DNA from: CAZIQY01 sp964541605
Lineage (GTDB): Bacteria > Desulfobacterota > Syntrophia > Syntrophales > UBA2185
NCBI GenBank assembly: GCA_964541605.1
Contig: CAZIQY010000053.1
Coordinates: forward strand, 1-18,339
Reading direction: 5' to 3'
DNA length: 18,339 nt
Below are positions 1 to 7,168 of the stretch, piece after piece. Under the pieces are notes generated by a model that ran no database searches, had not been told where the DNA came from, and was given only the letters and a program-made list of their open reading frames with translations. A program made the position numbers and the translations under genes. How positions within the stretch are numbered: position 1 is the stretch's first letter; each line of letters begins with the position of its first letter.

Positions 1-1443
1 GGGGCCGAGGATACGTTGAATATCGCTCATCCACAACATTTGACAATATCTCTCGATTTTGCTCCCATATGCGCACCATGCGATGTCTTTTGGGGCTGGT
101 GCTCCTTCGAAAATGATACGAATCTCCTTATTTGTGTCTTTATCCTTCCTCTTCCCGTAATTTTGTAACCAAGCAAAATCAGAATGCCACTTTTCTATGC
201 GCTGTAGAAATTCAGAACCAGTTAGTTCGCGATAGAAGATAATTGCCATGCGTCCTCGTGACGCAGAATCCAGACCCATTACGACCATATCTTCCGTGTC
301 GGTAATGTTGGCTTTATATCCGGCCAGTTTCTTATTGAAGCGAAGCGCAAAAGATTGACCGACACCTCCGATTTGCGAAGTTAAATCATCGTTAATTTGA
401 AAATCATCACCGAGAAAATCCCATGAACTGGCGCATGGGTTTGGGATTGGCTTTCCCGTTGTTGCCCAAGAAACAAAGACTTGGTCACCGCTTCGAAATG
501 CCTGCTTACGTCCAATAAGCCAGCGAAGGGCGCTATGAGCCTTTTGTGTTACTACTGAAGAGACAGATGCAGCTTCGTTGGCAGATTCAAACCGACCGAG
601 GAAAGTGAAGCCGCTTGTATCATTTGATGAGATAAGTTTTGCGCTATCTTTGCCGCTACGAAGCTTTGCGGGATGTTTTTGGGCTATATCAGTTTCTTTT
701 TCTCCGGTGACGTAACAAAAGCCTTTTGCAACGTCGCGAGTACTTTCGTGTTCTGCCCACTTTTCAAAAAGCGTTTTATCTTTCCACGTTTCGGAACACA
801 AAGAGCCGTCGGATTCCACTTTCCAACGAACAAAAACCTTCGCTTGGTTTTTTATGCCCTTGTCATCTGCAGAAAGAAGTCTCATGATCGGATGAAGTTC
901 TTTAGAGTCTAAAATTATTGGCGTATCATCTTTGTTTGGAGCAGTAACTTTAACTCTTTCCTTTTCATTTGTCCTTTCAACGATGGCCAGCTTCCCTTCT
1001 TTTACATCGAGTAGTCCTTTATCGATTAGGTTTTTGACTAAAGTTCGCTTTGACACATACCTATAAATGGCTTCAACTTTTTCGTGCGAGTAATTTGCTT
1101 TTGTCCATGCCTTTAAGTTCTCTAAATAACTGTCGAAATAAGGTTTTCTATCCCCATAATTTTCATAATCACCAGCGCAATACTGAAGTGAATCGCAGAG
1201 CGGATGAGGTGCGATTCCACTCGTTCTTCCTGTCAATGACTTTTCAGTAACCGGGATCAATGTCTTTGAATCTTTTTTATCAACCAGCAGTGCTCTTCTA
1301 AAATTTCCGTCTTTGTCTATTACAACTTCAACATGCGCATTTTGAACGGAATATCCAACAGGGCACAAGTCTTCAATATCGGGAATGTTTTCATTGCCAT
1401 TACAAGCGTCATAAGTCTCATACAGCTTCTGTATCCAACTCAT
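1..1443 (-). CDS. cas8c: Type I-C Cascade large subunit Cas8c/Csd1 (partial, C-terminus off window)
   Basis: This reading frame is open from an ATG at 1443 to the window edge, giving 481 codons without a stop. The translation starts MSWIQKLYETYD and contains features typical of Csd1: an early 'GIAPHPLCDSLQY' stretch, 'CYVTGE' mid-protein, and 'SALRWLIGR' followed by 'VSWA'. In the family, Cas8c is the large subunit of the I-C Cascade and takes part in PAM recognition and R-loop formation. Full-length proteins are usually about 550-640 residues, so roughly the last 100-150 are missing. The ATG overlaps the cas5c stop as ATGA, with a purine-rich GGGGGTG just ahead, so translation is probably coupled. 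In I-C systems the small subunit Cas11c is translated from an internal start near the 3' end of cas8c; that start should lie at or just past the window edge and cannot be verified here. Identity rests on sequence style plus its place after cas3-cas5. Confidence 0.93.
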   Translation of the reverse strand, partial: MSWIQKLYETYDACNGNENIPDIEDLCPVGYSVQNAHVEVVIDKDGNFRRALLVDKKDSKTLIPVTEKSLTGRTSGIAPHPLCDSLQYCAGDYENYGDRKPYFDSYLENLKAWTKANYSHEKVEAIYRYVSKRTLVKNLIDKGLLDVKEGKLAIVERTNEKERVKVTAPNKDDTPIILDSKELHPIMRLLSADDKGIKNQAKVFVRWKVESDGSLCSETWKDKTLFEKWAEHESTRDVAKGFCYVTGEKETDIAQKHPAKLRSGKDSAKLISSNDTSGFTFLGRFESANEAASVSSVVTQKAHSALRWLIGRKQAFRSGDQVFVSWATTGKPIPNPCASSWDFLGDDFQINDDLTSQIGGVGQSFALRFNKKLAGYKANITDTEDMVVMGLDSASRGRMAIIFYRELTGSEFLQRIEKWHSDFAWLQNYGKRKDKDTNKEIRIIFEGAPAPKDIAWCAYGSKIERYCQMLWMSDIQRILGP

Positions 1444-2252
1444 CCCATCACCCCCAGTTCTTTGGCTTCAAGTTCAACCGATTTAACATCTCCGGTACCA
1501 AAGATTTTTGATGTCATCTTCCGTACAAATTTCCTAAGCTCCGGCTTACAATCCTCCGGCCGGTCAAAAATCAGTGAGCCTTTTCTGAGCGTGGGATACC
1601 AGAACCGAGCGTGCAACTCGTCGGTACCCGTTTCATCGGGATAATCAAACCCATGAAACATCAGCCCATAAGCGATCTCATCGTCTCCATCATAAGCGCC
1701 TTCGCCTTCACCGAAGATACACGGTTCGACATATCCTTGACAGTCGCGAGTGCCGAGGAAGATGTCCTGCCTTCCGCCACGGTCAAGCATCCGCTTGACA
1801 ATCGCATAATGCTTGCCGTCGATGCGGTCTTTTTCCAATTCCTTATTGCGCTTGTTCCATTCAAAATGGGCTCGCACCTGATACTCCACGCCATATTTTC
1901 TACTTTCATCATTTGCCTTATCATCAATGCCTGTCAGAAATGTGTATATTGCAAGGTCATTAAAGTTCTCTTGCTTTTTACCTGGAATTTTTTCGCTGGG
2001 ATAAACGCCTCCATAATTTAACGGTTTTGTGCCTTTGGTCTGAGTACGAATCCGCCTCATCACACGCATAGCATCAACCACCCATACAATCGTAGGTTTC
2101 CAGTAGATTGATTTGCAAACACCCTTCAAGGCCTCGTAGGTTGGTAGATGGTATGAACACTTCTCGCCACCGATTTTAGTAAGCGGATCGGTGAAAAGCG
2201 CATATCTGCCCCACAGCCTGAATTCAATGCTATTCTTTGCAGTTTCATACAT
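1440..2252 (-). CDS. cas5c: Cas5c (Cas5d) pre-crRNA endoribonuclease of type I-C Cascade
   Basis: 270 residues. Type I-C has no Cas6; Cas5c cuts the repeat RNA and stays on the 5' handle of the crRNA. The N-terminus has the Cas5 RAMP strand 'FRLWGRYALFTDPLTKIGGE', then 'SIYWKPT', 'HFEWN', 'GKHYAIVKR', the Gly-rich 'RGGRQDIFLGTRDCQGYV', and 'HGFDYPDETG'. By comparison with Bacillus halodurans Cas5d (Tyr46, Lys116, His117), the catalytic residues map to Tyr50, Lys147 and His148, all present, so the enzyme should be active. It is somewhat longer than the usual 220-240 residues because of an insertion around residues 85-120. The start is supported by AAGGAGGG at 2261-2268. It overlaps the cas3 stop by 8 bases upstream and the cas8c start by 4 bases downstream. 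Confidence 0.96.
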   Translation of the reverse strand: MYETAKNSIEFRLWGRYALFTDPLTKIGGEKCSYHLPTYEALKGVCKSIYWKPTIVWVVDAMRVMRRIRTQTKGTKPLNYGGVYPSEKIPGKKQENFNDLAIYTFLTGIDDKANDESRKYGVEYQVRAHFEWNKRNKELEKDRIDGKHYAIVKRMLDRGGRQDIFLGTRDCQGYVEPCIFGEGEGAYDGDDEIAYGLMFHGFDYPDETGTDELHARFWYPTLRKGSLIFDRPEDCKPELRKFVRKMTSKIFGTGDVKSVELEAKELGVMG

Positions 2253-4704
2253 GTAAAAATCCCTCCTTGTTTACTTGGTCCATGGAAATTCCAAATTGCT
2301 CACTGTAATACTTGTCATCAAGGTAGAATATTTCCGTCTCCGTCTGCACTCTATGAAGCGCGTTCTGTTCTGCCAATCTTTCAAATTCATATGGAAACAG
2401 GTTGACCGAGTATTGCTGTGCTTTTTTAATCAGTGCATATTGTTTTTCCACTTCGAATGCGGAACAAAGTCGGCTAATTAATTCCTTGCCTTCATCCCCA
2501 TAAGGGACAATAACACTTCGCGTCGGTGCATCGATCGACTTGAACAGTTTTGCCGCTGTCATAAATGACTGGCGAAGGTTAATTGTCGGCATTGTCCTGT
2601 TTGCTCGCCGGAAATCAGCAACGGTAAGGCTGTTACATGAGAGCATATTCAAAAGTGTGTCGGTGCGATTTGCATTAACAGGATAATCCATGACGTCTTT
2701 TCGATCATAAAAGTAATTTTGATAGTACCACTTAAGCATCTTTGGGCTGATGGTGTCATTGTCAAACTTTGATTCATCAGATTCATAATCATCGAGAACA
2801 CGGTTTGTCTTTTCTTTGCCGACTGTAATGTCTTTCAAGTAGTCTAGGTTCTCTTCAACGGGATTGACAACAAACACATGGCCGATTTCCGGGCTACCGT
2901 GACGATTGCATCGGCCGGCAGCCTGTGCAATGGAATCAAGTCCGGCAAGCATGCGTATAACCGAACGGAAATCTATATCAACACCCGCTTCAATAAGCTG
3001 TGTGCTGACACAGAGAATCGGCTTTCCATCATCAAGTTTCTGACGAATCATCTTGAGCACCTGTTTCCGATGTACGGGACACATTCCCGTGCTCAAATGA
3101 AAAACTTCAAGGCCGTCTCTTTTCGCTTCCTCGAAAATGATACGAGCGGCTTTCTTTATGTTGACCACAACAAGACAGCTTCCATTCTTCTCAACTTGCC
3201 TAACCGCAAGCGCAGCTATCTCAGAGTAAGTCCATCCGGGGGATTTACGGCAGTCATGAAAGTGTACCCTTTTCAGATTGGCAAAAAGTTTGGCCACATC
3301 CGGCATGAGCTCATTCTTTTCAGACAGTTTAAGGGCGCCTTTTTTTTCATCGACTGATCCCAAAAGCGGCTGTGTAGCGGTGCAGAGAACCACACTGCTC
3401 CCACAGTGATTAACCAGAAAATTGATTGCATTGTTGAAGAGATGGACGCAATTTATCGGGAGTGTTTGAATCTCATCAAAAACAATTACAGCGTTCGCTA
3501 ACTGGTGCATTCGCCTTACGCCGCGGGTTCCCGCTCCGAAAAAGGCATCCAGGAATTGTACCATCGTGGTAAAAACAACCGGCGCATCCCAATTCTCGGT
3601 CAGGAGTTTTTCTTTCCATCTCTGCGCGTCTGCTCCAATGTTTGAATGGTGCTCAAGAACAACTTTACCAGTATCTTCAGGGTACTCTTTGGGTTCGAGT
3701 ATTTCCCGCACTACTTGTGCATTTTGATCAATGATAGTTGTAAACGGGATTATATAGATAATTCTATCAAAGCCATGTTCTTCTGCATGATGAAGCGCGA
3801 ATCGAAGACTCGCAAGAGTTTTACCACCTCCGGTTGGAACGGTTAGAGTGAACAATCCTTTTGGTCGTGATGCGGCATGAAGACAATGTGCAGATACTTC
3901 TTTGCGAATTTCATCCACCCGGTTTTTTATTTTAAAAGTTTCATACTTTTTTTCAAGCCGTTCAATCAATGTACTCCAAGGCTTGTAACTCCCGTGTAGA
4001 CGATGCCGCACGGTTTTTGGTTTCTCTGAATCTGTCGTATCCTGACGATCAGCGTCAATAAGAGCACTGAATAGAAACCTCGCGAGCAAACCCAGTTGAA
4101 ATTGAGAAACCATTGAAAGAGGGCTTTTTTCTGAAGAAGCACGCACAATATCCCGGCACTTTTTTTCAAACGACTTTGCGAAGGACTTATCTACGAGAAT
4201 GGCATTTATTCTTTCAAGTATGTGTTCATCGATATTCCTGGTGCACTCCTCCCGATGGGTTTTATTGTCATTCTTTGATAGCCGCTTTGAATAGGAATCC
4301 CATGTCCCGCTATTGTCAGTTGTTAAGCAGTTGATCAAGCCTGAGTGATGTGAAACCAAACAAAGAGAGAGAAATTGCCCAAGTATTTTATGAGCATTGG
4401 ACGAACCAATTTTACAGGAAAGAAATTGGGCGCTGGCGGTAGAATGGTCGATCTTGCCTTTCTTTCCTGTCGGGTCTTCAAAATCTTCATCTTCGTCTGG
4501 ATTAAACTCTGGGTCGTCCTTCTTTAACGCGTCCGTGATATATTTTTGGAATTCGGCGCTGTATTTCCCGAAATCATGAAGTAGCCCCATCAGTTCGCCG
4601 TAGTTGGCCATTCCAATTTTTTCGGTATTATTTTTAGCAAGTTCAGCAACACCTTCAAGGTGTTTGTAAAGGTCCTGATTTTTGTGGGCTATATATTTAT
4701 GCAT
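2245..4704 (-). CDS. cas3: Cas3 HD nuclease-helicase, type I-C
   Basis: Cas3 is the effector recruited to the Cascade R-loop; its HD domain nicks and degrades ssDNA and its SF2 helicase unwinds the target. From the ATG at 4704 it has 819 residues, a normal length. The HD domain occupies about residues 1-230 ('YIAHKN', 'KHLEGVAELA', 'LLHDFGKYS', 'SHHSG'). The helicase follows, with Walker A 'TGGGKT' (about 291-296), motif II 'DEIQ' (about 410-413), 'CTATQPL', 'QLIEAGVDIDF' and motif VI 'QAAGRCNRHG' (about 594-603), then the C-terminal domain. The frame is open further up to an ATG at 4854, but that segment overlaps a decayed HD relic in another frame and lacks a ribosome site. ATG 4704 has GAGAG 7 bases upstream and gives the family-like N-terminus MHKYIAH. 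ATGs at 4731 and 4779 remain possible; the latter could be used by reinitiation after the relic's TGA at 4787-4789. Confidence 0.95.
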   Translation of the reverse strand: MHKYIAHKNQDLYKHLEGVAELAKNNTEKIGMANYGELMGLLHDFGKYSAEFQKYITDALKKDDPEFNPDEDEDFEDPTGKKGKIDHSTASAQFLSCKIGSSNAHKILGQFLSLCLVSHHSGLINCLTTDNSGTWDSYSKRLSKNDNKTHREECTRNIDEHILERINAILVDKSFAKSFEKKCRDIVRASSEKSPLSMVSQFQLGLLARFLFSALIDADRQDTTDSEKPKTVRHRLHGSYKPWSTLIERLEKKYETFKIKNRVDEIRKEVSAHCLHAASRPKGLFTLTVPTGGGKTLASLRFALHHAEEHGFDRIIYIIPFTTIIDQNAQVVREILEPKEYPEDTGKVVLEHHSNIGADAQRWKEKLLTENWDAPVVFTTMVQFLDAFFGAGTRGVRRMHQLANAVIVFDEIQTLPINCVHLFNNAINFLVNHCGSSVVLCTATQPLLGSVDEKKGALKLSEKNELMPDVAKLFANLKRVHFHDCRKSPGWTYSEIAALAVRQVEKNGSCLVVVNIKKAARIIFEEAKRDGLEVFHLSTGMCPVHRKQVLKMIRQKLDDGKPILCVSTQLIEAGVDIDFRSVIRMLAGLDSIAQAAGRCNRHGSPEIGHVFVVNPVEENLDYLKDITVGKEKTNRVLDDYESDESKFDNDTISPKMLKWYYQNYFYDRKDVMDYPVNANRTDTLLNMLSCNSLTVADFRRANRTMPTINLRQSFMTAAKLFKSIDAPTRSVIVPYGDEGKELISRLCSAFEVEKQYALIKKAQQYSVNLFPYEFERLAEQNALHRVQTETEIFYLDDKYYSEQFGISMDQVNKEGFLHV

Positions 4705-4723
4705 GAATTGGCTCTCATAATTT

Positions 4724-4927
4724 TCAAACATTGCTGGCAGTTTTCTTCGTTGATGAGACAGAGCGTTTTCCCAGATCATGGCATGGTCACGCCATATAGG
4801 TACAATCCCCTGCACGGAATTTACTGGCATACTTTCGTGCCAACTCGGCCACATTCACCAGATGCTGCTCAAGCTCCTGCCACTTCTCCTGTGGCTTTCC
4901 TTCCTTAGTATGGGCAAAGCACTTCAT
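4724..4927 (-). pseudogene. Decayed N-terminal HD fragment of a second Cas3
   Basis: An ATG at 4927 with a good ribosome site (AAAGGA, 4932-4937) opens a frame reading MKCFAHTKEGKPQEKW, then 'ELEQHLVNVAELARKYASKF' and 'AGDCTYMA'. This is the canonical start of a type I Cas3 HD domain ('FAH...H..NVAELA...'). A TGA interrupts it at 4787-4789, but in the same frame the next codons read 'PCHDLGK' (4766-4786), the HD metal-binding motif at the expected spacing, before a second stop at 4724-4726. About 20 codons later the intact cas3 starts over with its own homologous module ('IAHKN...HLEGVAELA...LLHDFGKYS'). So two HD starts stand in tandem, and the first is broken. It keeps a working-looking translation start and may yield a 46-residue peptide. 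It is either a relic of another cas3 or of a partial duplication. Confidence 0.8.
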
Positions 4928-4931
4928 GTTA

Positions 4932-4937
4932 TCCTTT
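4932..4937 (-). promoter_or_regulatory. Ribosome binding site of the Cas3 HD relic
   Basis: AAAGGA sits 4 bases upstream of the ATG at 4927. It is the strongest ribosome site ahead of cas3 and shows where the older, now broken, cas3 frame began. Any translation from here ends at TGA 4787-4789, 7 bases before an in-frame ATG (4779) of the intact cas3 frame, so reinitiation is possible. Confidence 0.6.
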
Positions 4938-5026
4938 CTCTTTGTATCGAAAATTTCTGAAGTTTCCCTAAAGCCTTTCAGCATAACCGCTCTGACGTTC
5001 GGGGACAGGGAAGTATTCTGCCACCT

Positions 5027-5440
5027 TCACGCCAGAGCGGTGGTTGCCAACGTGAGCCGAATCTCCAGACGCTCCCACGGATTCGGGCTGGGGTTTTTAC
5101 GCAGGACGCTGCAATGTAATTTTGTTGCTCCGGAACATGCCGCCGTCTGATCGAGCATGTTCGCAATGACGGTATTGTCGATTCTGGGAATATAACCGAG
5201 CTTTGTATCCGCACAGAAAACCGCAATGGCCATGTCATCATGTGGGTTGGCAGGCTCTCGACGGAGTTCCAAGGGCATTCCCGGTCTGAGCGAGGACCAA
5301 ACCCGATCCCCTTCATAATAGCGCCAACCGGCAACGGTCGTGTCTAAAAGCACGATTTCGTGGGAACGCGCATGCTTGGCGGGAAGTAAAAAGGCCAACG
5401 GCAGGCAAGCAGTCAGTTGAAGAAATTTTCTTCGATCCAT
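5027..5440 (-). CDS. Exported HIRAN-domain protein
   Basis: 137 residues from the ATG at 5440; an upstream ATG at 5464 is rejected because AAGGAGG at 5447-5453 points to 5440. The N-terminus MDRRKFLQL followed by a hydrophobic stretch (about residues 8-21) and 'AKHA' looks like a signal peptide with a Tat-like twin arginine. The rest matches the HIRAN fold: 'VAGWRYYEGDRVW', 'LRPGMPLELRREPANPHDD', 'AIAVF', 'KLGYIPRIDN', 'VIANMLD'. HIRAN domains in eukaryotic HLTF bind 3' DNA ends, and bacterial stand-alone versions have no settled role. Export would separate it from chromosomal DNA, so a DNA-end function is doubtful here. It lies 54 bases after the WYL gene and about 100 bases before the cas3 relic on the same strand, so co-transcription with the cas genes is plausible. 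The domain assignment is fairly secure; its function is unknown. Confidence 0.8.
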   Translation of the reverse strand: MDRRKFLQLTACLPLAFLLPAKHARSHEIVLLDTTVAGWRYYEGDRVWSSLRPGMPLELRREPANPHDDMAIAVFCADTKLGYIPRIDNTVIANMLDQTAACSGATKLHCSVLRKNPSPNPWERLEIRLTLATTALA

Positions 5441-5446
5441 GACAAA

Positions 5447-5453
5447 CCTCCTT
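5447..5453 (-). promoter_or_regulatory. Ribosome binding site deciding the HIRAN start
   Basis: AAGGAGG lies 6 bases upstream of the ATG at 5440. This selects MDRRKF as the N-terminus and puts the twin arginine at residues 3-4, as expected for a signal peptide. Confidence 0.7.
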
Positions 5454-5494
5454 TTACCAGCCACTTTAACATCCCTCCACCCCCATAGCGTGTC

Positions 5495-6463
5495 CTACCT
5501 GTAAATATATTTCATCTTTTTTATCTCACGCTTCACCTCTTCCCGGAGGGCTTTTGGGGAAACCACTTCCACGTGGGCGCCGTATCTCAGGATTTCCCGC
5601 TTGACCTCCCGGAAATCCGCCACGGGGAAGGTAAGGCGAAGGGTTTTGTCGTTTTCCCAGTACATCTGTTGGGCGGGATGCCAGACCTGCTCGGCCAGCC
5701 AGGGGGACACGGCAGAAGAGAACTTCAGGCATACCTCAAAGGTTCCTGTGCCGGTCATGATGCCGAAGTTTTTCCGGATATAGTCTTTGACCGACGCTGT
5801 GGGAACAGAGGCGATGGTGAAGGTCGATGGATTGATGTCTCTGATGCGGGAGAGGACGAAATCCCGGAGACCGTTTTTCAGCGCGCAATGTGCGATGAGA
5901 TGCCAGGTGCCCATGTAGTGCAGGAGATGGAGGGGCAGGATGTCGCGGGTCGTGGCCTCGTCGTTGTGGGGAGAATAGTACCTGATCGTCAGGGAGCGGG
6001 CATAGATGAGGGCGTCGAGGACATGGTGAAAGATGGTTTCGTCGGTACGGCAGTATTCGATATTCTTGACGGAGATCTTCCTGCTCAAGGCGTCGAGAGA
6101 GAAGGGCGCCGAGGGAGCATGGAGGCTGAGAATCCGGTTGAGAATCTTATGGAGGGAGTCTTTCAGGGCGCTGTCGGGGACGGTGGATGCCAGGCGGGCC
6201 GAGACAAGAAGGGACATCACCTCGTTTTCTTTAAGCCAGAGACTTGGGAGTTCGTAGGAGTCGTTTTCATAGCGATAGCCGCGGCGGGTCGGGACGTATT
6301 CCAGAGGGGCGTGGAGGCGGTCGCGCATGAAAGCGATGTCGCGCTGCGCCGTCTTGGCAGCGACTTCAAAATGGACTGCCAGCGCCGACGCGTTCGGGAA
6401 CTGCCCCTGCTTTACCTGGTTGTGAAACCATAGAAACCGCTCGTAGATGATCTTTGCAGACAT
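5495..6463 (-). CDS. WYL-domain transcriptional regulator (HTH-WYL-WCX)
   Basis: 322 residues from ATG 6463, chosen over ATG 6490 because GGAGAGA at 6466-6472 sits 2 bases upstream. An N-terminal winged HTH (about residues 1-65, 'ASALAVHFEVAAKTAQRDI') is followed by a linker. The WYL domain (about 130-215) has 'ALIYARSLTIRYYSP', 'ILPLHLLHYMGTWHLIAHC' and 'LRDFVLSRIRDI'. A C-terminal extension ends in a WCX-like region ('EILRYGAHVEVVSPKALREEV'). WYL proteins sense ligands, often nucleic acids or nucleotides, and many sit beside CRISPR-Cas or phage-defence operons as repressors or activators. Its place at the head of a same-strand run WYL-HIRAN-cas3-cas5-cas8c supports a role in controlling this locus. 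A phased direct repeat about 90-120 bases upstream of its start is a candidate binding site. Confidence 0.9.
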   Translation of the reverse strand: MSAKIIYERFLWFHNQVKQGQFPNASALAVHFEVAAKTAQRDIAFMRDRLHAPLEYVPTRRGYRYENDSYELPSLWLKENEVMSLLVSARLASTVPDSALKDSLHKILNRILSLHAPSAPFSLDALSRKISVKNIEYCRTDETIFHHVLDALIYARSLTIRYYSPHNDEATTRDILPLHLLHYMGTWHLIAHCALKNGLRDFVLSRIRDINPSTFTIASVPTASVKDYIRKNFGIMTGTGTFEVCLKFSSAVSPWLAEQVWHPAQQMYWENDKTLRLTFPVADFREVKREILRYGAHVEVVSPKALREEVKREIKKMKYIYR

Positions 6464-6465
6464 AA

Positions 6466-6472
6466 TCTCTCC
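6466..6472 (-). promoter_or_regulatory. Ribosome binding site deciding the WYL start
   Basis: GGAGAGA stands 2 bases before the ATG at 6463; its strongest part (GGAGAG) begins 9 bases before the start. The upstream ATG at 6490 has no comparable site. Confidence 0.5.
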
Positions 6473-6552
6473 AGTCAGTGCCGACCTCATGCGAGGTTAA
6501 AGGGTTGAAACAAAATGTGCCTGCCCTTTACAAAAATAGCCTGAAAACCGGG

Positions 6553-6580
6553 TCAGATATCGGTCAATATCATTCAATAT
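6553..6580. repeat. Three phased direct repeats upstream of the WYL gene
   Basis: TCAgATAT (6553-6560), TCAATAT (6564-6570) and TCAATAT (6574-6580) recur with a 10-11 bp period, about one helical turn, all in the same orientation. They lie about 90-120 bases upstream of the WYL start codon, where a promoter or regulator site would be expected. A regulator-binding role is inferred. Confidence 0.4.
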
Positions 6581-6760
6581 GACGAAGACAATGGATTCGT
6601 CCTTTTGCGATCAGCATTAAAGGTTATGTAAAGAAAGTCAACCCCCGAACGACAAACGCAGGTCGCATTATTTGTCCGATTTGATCGGGCGTGGCATATG
6701 ATCCGGGAAGCATCTTAGAATAAACGGATGAGAGGGAGAATATTGTTTTTTAAGGAATGT
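6581..6760. other. Intergenic stretch without recognised genes
   Basis: Between the phased repeats and the nucleotidyltransferase relic no convincing reading frame, hairpin terminator or RNA gene was seen. The stretch is mixed in composition and may hold the promoter of the WYL-cas run, but no clear -35/-10 pair stands out. Confidence 0.4.
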
Positions 6761-6907
6761 TTAATCATCTTCGCCAAGCGCTTCAATGTCGGCCAAATCT
6801 TTCTTCCTGTTGATTGCCCGCTTGTTTGCGATCAATTCTTATATAAATTCAACGTTGTGAGCGTTGAATAACGCGAGCAGTTCTCTGAAGTCTTGCTGCA
6901 CTTCCAT
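6761..6907 (-). pseudogene. Nucleotidyltransferase (toxin-type) reduced to its two ends
   Basis: The ATG at 6907 opens MEVQQDFRELLALFNAHNVEFI, which I recognise as the N-terminus of a nucleotidyltransferase family that usually continues into 'VGGYALAFHG...' and an acidic active-site motif. Here codon 23 is TAA (6839-6841). Directly after it, in the same frame, comes 'ELIANKRAINRKKDLADIEAL' and a TAA at 6761-6763, which is the usual C-terminal end of the same family. The catalytic middle, of the order of a hundred codons, is therefore missing and the two ends are joined in frame. The product cannot be active. It overlaps the end of the small partner gene by 59 bases, the normal arrangement of such pairs. 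Family naming is from memory and has not been searched. Confidence 0.75.
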
Positions 6908-7037
6908 GCTGCTGCCTCCTTAATAATTCCACGGCAGATATCCGCTCTTCCGGTGTTTTGCTTAACCAGTAATCAAGGTCTGCCTTAACCGAAGATGAAT
7001 TTTTTAAATCAAGTCTGGTTGCAACTTTTTCGATCAT
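6849..7037 (-). CDS. Small partner protein of a nucleotidyltransferase pair (antitoxin-like)
   Basis: 62 residues from ATG 7037 (MIEKVATRLDL). The body 'VKADLDYWLSKTPEERISAVELLRRQ' followed by 'HGSAARLQRTARVIQRS' matches a small conserved protein usually found directly ahead of a nucleotidyltransferase of the DUF6036/AbiEii-like kind, probably as the antitoxin or regulatory half. The frame extends up to an ATG at 7145, but that extra part is hydrophobic, low in coding character and probably not translated. No strong ribosome site was found for 7037. Its partner downstream is broken, so this may be an orphan now. The role is inferred from arrangement only. Confidence 0.6.
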   Translation of the reverse strand: MIEKVATRLDLKNSSSVKADLDYWLSKTPEERISAVELLRRQQHGSAARLQRTARVIQRSQR

Positions 7038-7168
7038 AATTGTTGTTCTTTCCGTAAATGCCGAAAAGTTAGAAGCAATTAGCGTTTCTATAATCGGAAT
7101 AGCTGTTTTGCAGAGCATCGTACAAAAAAACATAAGAAATATCAATCAGTAATATGAAAATAAAATAC

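Noticed and set aside
4705..4854. Extension of Cas3 to the ATG at 4854 (869 residues)
   Set aside because: There is no ribosome site, and the added 50 residues overlap the HD relic in another frame. The family-like N-terminus begins at 4704.
4978..5334. 118-codon minus-strand frame overlapping the HIRAN gene
   Set aside because: It is an alternative frame of the HIRAN gene without domain features; the HIRAN frame has the ribosome site and the signal peptide.
5573..6433. 286-codon open frame on the plus strand
   Set aside because: It lies entirely antisense to the WYL regulator and shows no recognisable domain.
7038..7145. N-terminal extension of the antitoxin-like gene to ATG 7145
   Set aside because: The extra 36 residues are hydrophobic and Met/Phe/Cys-rich without a ribosome site, and the conserved part starts later.
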